This document shows positions 58,892 to 64,000 of a stretch of DNA of 64,000 bases, piece by piece. The notes beneath the pieces were generated by a model that searched no databases, was not told where the DNA came from, and worked only from the letters and a program-made list of their open reading frames with translations. The position numbers were made by a program, and so were the translations under genes. The DNA comes from Montifringilla adamsi (Eukaryota > Chordata > Aves > Passeriformes > Passeridae), in assembly GCA_017590115.1 (NCBI GenBank), contig JAGGNK010008559.1, positions 7,061,888 through 7,125,887 of the forward strand, given 5' to 3'. The number at the start of each line of letters is the position of its first letter. Positions within the stretch are counted from its first letter, which is position 1.

Positions 58892-61800
58892 TAGACTACA
58901 GGAAAAAGGCAGTATCCTGTCCGATAATCACAATTACATAACTCAACTATGAGCCAGGCTGTAAAGAAGCAAATATTCGCAGTAGATTTGTTCACAAACC
59001 ATCTATTGATGAAAAGATCACAATTGTCAACTGTGAGTATTAATTTACAGGCTATCTGTGAGCACACGGACAAGACTAATTAAAGATGCTTATCTCCTGA
59101 ATTACTTGCTCATCTCTGGTAATTCCTGTTCTTACTGTCAAACAAAACAGTTGCATAGACAACTTCCTCATTTCAGGCCACTCCACTGTAAAAATTATCA
59201 ACCAGTGATGTACAGCATGAAGACCGCAATGTTTTATAAATACAGCACTTTCAAAATAAAAGGAAAACAAATGCTTCTGAATTAAGTAGCCCCTTCCCTA
59301 GACTCTCATTTCTGAGGTGAATTAGCATTTATTAGCATTACTATTTCTGGTGGCCACTCAGTTGGATCAGGAAAATGATCTGGATTAAAACAAACCTTGA
59401 CAAGGAAACCAAAATTTCAGCATGGATTTTAAGGATTATCTCAATTTCTCCTGGGTGAGGCACTTCAGTCTCTTGAAGAGCACCAACGCATCTACTTGAA
59501 AGGAAGAAAATATCCAATTTTGTTTCTGAAATAAAAGGAAACTACTTAAAGCTCTTGCAGATAAGAGTTATTATTTTTCAGCTAAAATATTCTCAGATTT
59601 CACTAGTTGATTTTTTTTTTCTTCCATAGCTTTGTAAACCTGAAACTCCAGCAGACTCCAGTTTCCTGAGGATATGCCCAACATGGGGGAAACCCCTGGA
59701 CAAATGAGTTCTTCCTACATTATCTCAGCTCTGCTGTAGTGGAGGGAACCAGGCAGAGAAGGGATTGCAGCTCAACCTCTACCTGTCCTTCACGGCCTCT
59801 TGCTGTGTGTGCAGTCCCCGAGGAGTCAGGCAGGTAAACCCAATTTACAGCAGCCCCGAGGCAGCCCATAATTATCACAGAGGCCATCCCAGACTCCAGA
59901 CACTCCTGATGTGAGAAAAGCAAGTAGGTGGCCATCAGACACCTTTTCCTTTTTGCTCAGGAGGAGATTAATTATTCCTATGGAAGCGCTCTAAGTTCTG
60001 AAGCAAGGATCCCGTAAATGGGAAACACTGAAGTGAAAATAAACCATAACTATGTTTTTGTTTTAAATCCTGACTCCTTCCAAAGCTATGAATAACATCA
60101 AAGAAATCAGTAAGGACAGAGCACTAATTCCTAAGTAACAAACCATTTCTATGTGGTATTAGTTTCTGTGAATTTCTTCATACAGACCGACTTAAGGGTG
60201 ACTTGTCTTTTATAATTTTTTCTCATGTGGGATCTAGATTTAATATGCTTTGAAATATAAATAGTAATGAGGTCATAAAAGATGCAGAAATGAATGAGAG
60301 ACAGAGAAGGAAGCATAAGGAGAGGATTCAGGGGGATGAAAAAGTTGGTAATTTCAAAATGACGTGGAGTTGGGCTTGACAGCAATAGCGCCCTAAAAAG
60401 AAGAAACCCCATGACAATCCCAGTAGTTTGTAGTTAAAAATTCCTGTCAGAGAAGGCAGCTGATAAAAAAGAAGCTCAGCACAAGGCAAAAGCCATTGCA
60501 AAGAATAATTCAAGGCAATGTGGGGCAGAACTTTCAGCTTGCGGACTCCATGCCCCAGCACTGGGGGTTATGCCTCTTGTTCTCTCAGTGCCTTTTTTTT
60601 TTCTGTTTGTGCCCATTTTAAGCCTCCCCAAGGTACAATCCCTTCTGGGCACTTCTCTTGCAAGTCTTTCTATGATCAGCTAAAGTTTCCCAATAGGAAA
60701 TGCTCCTTTCTGCACAGTCAAATTTGGGAAAGTTCAGTTTGTTAGCCATAAATTTATTCTGTTGCACTATCAGGAGTATTCCACTCCCTGTTTTGCATGG
60801 CCTATATGCAGCTATGAAGACATTCCTTAGAGATGTTGCTACAAAATGTACTTAGTTTCTGCATTTGATTTTTAAAATCCAGTGAAAGAAAATTTTATTT
60901 TATTATTGAAGATGTTATTGAACTAGTTTTCCTACAAATGGCATGCCAGTGTGTTTTCTAACCCAACACTTAAACTGGCTCAAAAGGGAAATGCCTGTCA
61001 GCACCACCCATCCACCTTCTCTTGCTGTCCCCGTGATCATGGCTGGCAGCTGCCAACAAGAGGCAATATATGGGGATTATTTTGCATTTTGCACACAGTT
61101 CCCAGTTGGATCTTACCCCCTTTCCCTCTTGCCCAGGTAAAACTCCCATTCACATCATCCTGGTCAGAACTGGTTCCCTAGAATGCAGGTTTCACTGCAG
61201 GGTTGAGGCACTAAAATGAATACACCAATTTCTCTCTTCTGCCTGGAGTAAGAAGACATGGGATACCAACTCCTCCATGTTATCCCAATCCATAAAAACA
61301 GAAGAATTTTGCAAGGAGGGGGTTGTTGGGGTTTTTAATGCTTGTTGTTGTTTGTATTTTTTTTTTTTTTTTTACTTTGGAAAACAATCTCTATGTGTGA
61401 AGGATAGTGATTGGTGACTTGAAGAATATTTTTTTTTAACCCAGCTAATGTAAAACCAACATTCATTCTGCATCAAATCAAAGATAATTCATTTAACTCA
61501 GCTAGGATATTTACATACATTGGAGTGATATGTTACAGTGTGAAATGCTATAAAGAAATACTTCCCATAGCTCTTCTAAATTAATTTCTTAAATTTAATT
61601 GTCTTCTATTAAGCAAAACAGGGGTTCATGACTCACTTTTTTGATATCATCCTTTGGTTTATATTTCTTCTCCTCTCTAAATGTAATTAATATTAATATT
61701 TTAAATTGCTTCCAACATAGAAGACCCCTGTGTCTTTAATCATGCTCATTTCTGGATCTGTTTAAATTCTTCTCTTTTTTTTTCAGTCACAGGACATGAC

Positions 61801-62789
61801 TGAAATTTTAATGCTGTATGTAAAACTGTGTGCCACTGCATCATCACATGTAATGACATTCTGCTGTCATTTGGATTTGCTGTCTGTTGTTCTGCATCCA
61901 GAAAAAGTGTCTCCATGTATCCACAACTGCAAAATAAATTTTTAAAAATCCACCCAGAAAGGGAAAATGTTAATAAGGAACATTTCCAGGGGAGAAAGAA
62001 AGCAAGGCACCGAGCAGTTTTGTCACCCTGAAGATGCCTGTCTGCTCAGGGCTGTAGCTCAGAGCTGAAGCAATTTCTCAGCCTGTAGGAATTTTTATAA
62101 AGCCATATAGATTCAATTTTACCAGCCTGGCACCTCTCACAAAGACTATATACACCAGTGGATGTTCAAGAGGCTGTTCCAACACACTGGAAGAGCACAG
62201 GCTCTCCTACCAAAGCCCTGTGCCTCTGGGTCTTTAAAGAAGATTATGATAAAACAAGCCCTACCACAAATTATTTTGCTAAATGTCTGCTTCTTTGTGA
62301 GCAGCATGAATGGCTGGCTGCTGCATCAGGGATTCCTGACAGCTTCAGGCTGGGTAAGATCTCACTCAACAATTGGTCTGGGCAGGTTTATCCATTGCCA
62401 GCCCATGGGAGAAAGCTGCTCCACAGGCAACACTCCCTCTGCTTTGATGCCAGGGAAAAGTCTTGATTAAAGAGGGATTTTGAAAATGAACATGTCTTTT
62501 GGCCCCTGCTGAGATCAATAGATGGCTTCTGTTTTGTCATCAGGGATTGTGGAAGAGGAAAGATCCAGCTCCTGGACAAACAAATGCCCAAGCAAGAGAT
62601 GATTCAGTGAGTCCAAATTAATTTCTCTGTCCCAGGAGTTTGGGAATTGCCTTGCTCTCTCTCTTTCATGTCAGGAAAAGGTGCAGGGCATCTGGCAGCA
62701 CACCAACCTCTGCAGACCAGTGCAGTAAATGTGTGGGGACACTGAGGAGACACTGGGAGAGGGAGGCTCTTGTCTTTGCCTGACATGAC
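58892..62789. other. Unique non-coding DNA
   Basis: No gene or RNA is recognised in 3.9 kb. A run of 17 T lies at 61357-61373, preceded by G/T-rich sequence from about 61318. Open frames at 62158-62470 are open in two phases and lack motifs. Confidence 0.55.
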
Positions 62790-62894
62790 ATCATGGAATC
62801 ATTCAGGTTGGAAAGGGCCTCTAGGATGGAGTCCAACTGATAGCCCAGCACTGCCAAGCCCAGCACTGAGCCATGGCCCCAAGCACCACATCCA
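62790..62894 (-). mobile_element. CR1 LINE fragment, 3' end
   Basis: The plus strand reads 'tcatggaatcattcaggttg', 'gaaagggcctctaggatgga', 'gtccaactgatagcccagca' and 'ctgccaagcccagcactgag', then 'ccccaagcaccacatccac', the reverse complement of a CR1 subfamily different from the 57-kb copy but like the one at 1.1 kb. The copy runs straight into the minisatellite. Confidence 0.88.
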
Positions 62895-62997
62895 CAGTGA
62901 TCCAGCACATCCACAGAGATCCAGCACATCCCATCCACAGCGATCCAGCACATCCACAGCGATCCAGCACATCCCATCCACACAGATCCAGCACATC
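62889..62997. repeat. 19/24-bp minisatellite arising in CR1
   Basis: Five units end in GATCCAGCA: three of 19 bp (CATCCACAGNGATCCAGCA) and two of 24 bp that carry an extra CATCC. Order is 19, 19, 24, 19, 24. The first bases, CACATCCAC, are the normal continuation of the adjoining CR1 copy, so the array probably grew from within it. Cys/Trp-rich open frames on the minus strand are an artefact of the repeat. Confidence 0.93.
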
Positions 62998-64000
62998 CCT
63001 GGGGACTGTCTTCATCTCAGGCGGCTGCTCAGAAATTACAGACAAGGCAATCCAAACCTTCTCTTTCAGGTGATTTCAGTTTCTGCTCCATTCAATTGTG
63101 AGAGCCTTCCCCATAACCTCATAAAGTAACAACTCCTGCTTGGTCTTACAGTCAAGGGCATTTTTAAAATTTCTAAAATATGAAAAAGCAAAGCTCCCAG
63201 TAATATTTTTTTCTAATTTCTTACAGAGTTTGGACTGCTGGGAAACATGCTTTTCATTACTTTATCTTTTTGAAAAACTAATGAAACTATGGAGGCTTCA
63301 AATTTCACCAGCTGCCAGCCAAAAGTATGGTTTCCACATCCAACTGAAAAAATGAAGTGGTACCAGTGAGTGCACCTCAAGGCAAACTGTTTTAAAACTA
63401 ATTTGTATGGGAAGAAACTGCAGCAGTGACTGTGCAATTACAATTGTTCAATTAACAGCACAGCAATTAATTGCACCATTGATTCACCACCAACAAAAAA
63501 AATCACACATTTTTCTGTAATTCCAACTGAATGAGCAATTTTTATTGGTGTGGGAACTCTTGCCTTGTTTTGAACTAATTATTGTCTGTCTTGAGATTCT
63601 CCCATCAGTCTCTTTTTGGCACTCCATTTCAGGCAGTTATGATGTCTGTAGCAAAAACAGGCTGCCAAAAATGGCAATTGGGAAAAAAACCCTACCCCTT
63701 TCAGAGAAAATGACTCAGCAAATTCTGCTTTTTTGAGTATTAAAAATCCTCATTTTTCAGAAACCCACTACTGCACAGTAATTTTAAACTACCTGACAAG
63801 AATTTCTTACAAGTTTGATGTCCAGGAATGGCCCAAAGAATTATGTTTTGTGTGACAGGGCTTAATATTTTTTGCCTGTGAATATGGGAATTTGGTTTTG
63901 TCATCTAAATTTTGACATGAGCACCAAAAATAACAGTCATTGCCAAAACCAGCAATTTCCTGATGGACATCCATACCTTGGCTTTGCATGATGTGGAGGT
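62998..64000. other. Unique A+T-rich non-coding DNA
   Basis: No gene or repeat is recognised to the window end. The stretch 63430-63480 contains several CAATTAAT/CAATTACA homeodomain-like words. Confidence 0.55.

Noticed and set aside
62666..63129. Cys/Trp/Asp-rich repeat 'protein' on the minus strand and Ser/His/Pro repeat on the plus
   Set aside because: These are translations of the minisatellite in several phases; the mixed 19/24-bp units keep frames open by accident.
1..64000. tRNA, rRNA, snRNA, CRISPR array, prokaryotic operon or intact virus
   Set aside because: No cloverleaf with internal A/B boxes, no conserved snRNA or rRNA words, no spaced direct repeats, and no run of real genes was seen on either strand.

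Overview
This window looks like vertebrate, almost certainly avian, nuclear DNA from a non-coding region: an intergenic stretch or a very large intron. The evidence is ten 5'-truncated fragments of the CR1 LINE family, recognisable from the bird-type 3' end (a 'ttggaaaggacctt…' core beside an 'atagaatca' tail, on both strands), A+T-rich unique sequence with few CpGs, long homopolymer runs, and a TA/TG microsatellite. A short solo LTR at 35.3 kb resembles songbird ERV LTRs as I remember them, so a passerine is my best guess; that last step is inference.

I found no complete protein-coding gene, and no rRNA, tRNA, CRISPR array, operon or bacterial feature. The long open frames are mostly chance readings. 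The best exon-like signal is at 56615-56721 (+): a pyrimidine-poor but usable AG acceptor, 34 codons with strongly coding-like third positions, eight CpGs within about 65 bases in otherwise CpG-poor DNA, then a stop that overlaps a possible GT donor. I do not recognise the peptide. Weaker exon-like frames lie at 2970-3240 (+) and 3768-4118 (-).

Layout. 0-6 kb: CR1 copies at 1.1 and 5.3 kb, a CpG-rich patch at 2.5-2.77 kb, a 27-T run, and two weak open frames. 6-19 kb: mostly unique A+T-rich DNA with a TA/TG microsatellite (8.57 kb), a G/T-rich tract (10.0 kb), a perfect DR4 nuclear-receptor motif (12.33 kb), a CR1 copy (15.0 kb) and A-rich simple repeats (17-19 kb). 19.26-19.62 kb: the densest homeodomain-site cluster, a likely enhancer. 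20-36 kb: unique DNA, CR1 copies at 23.7, 32.9 and 36.5 kb, an enhancer-like block at 27.0-27.3 kb, a hairpin at 32.7 kb, and a CpG-rich patch at 35.0-35.3 kb followed immediately by the solo LTR with a nearly intact target-site duplication. 36-56 kb: unique DNA with CR1 copies at 44.0 and 52.1 kb, enhancer-like blocks at 46.45-46.93 and 48.37-48.54 kb, a 20-bp tandem duplication at 49.0 kb and a perfect 10-bp-arm palindrome at 54.74 kb. 56-64 kb: the exon-like segment next to an enhancer-like block, CR1 copies at 57.0 and 62.8 kb, a near-perfect 22-bp palindrome at 58.87 kb, and a 19/24-bp minisatellite that appears to have grown out of the 62.8-kb CR1 copy.

The simplest reading is a regulatory landscape: widely spaced candidate enhancers carrying homeodomain, nuclear-receptor, forkhead, POU and GATA motifs, scattered with old repeats. 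No target gene can be named from this window. I saw nothing that amounts to a new multi-gene system. Conservation, motif and repeat claims come from reading by eye and were not computed.
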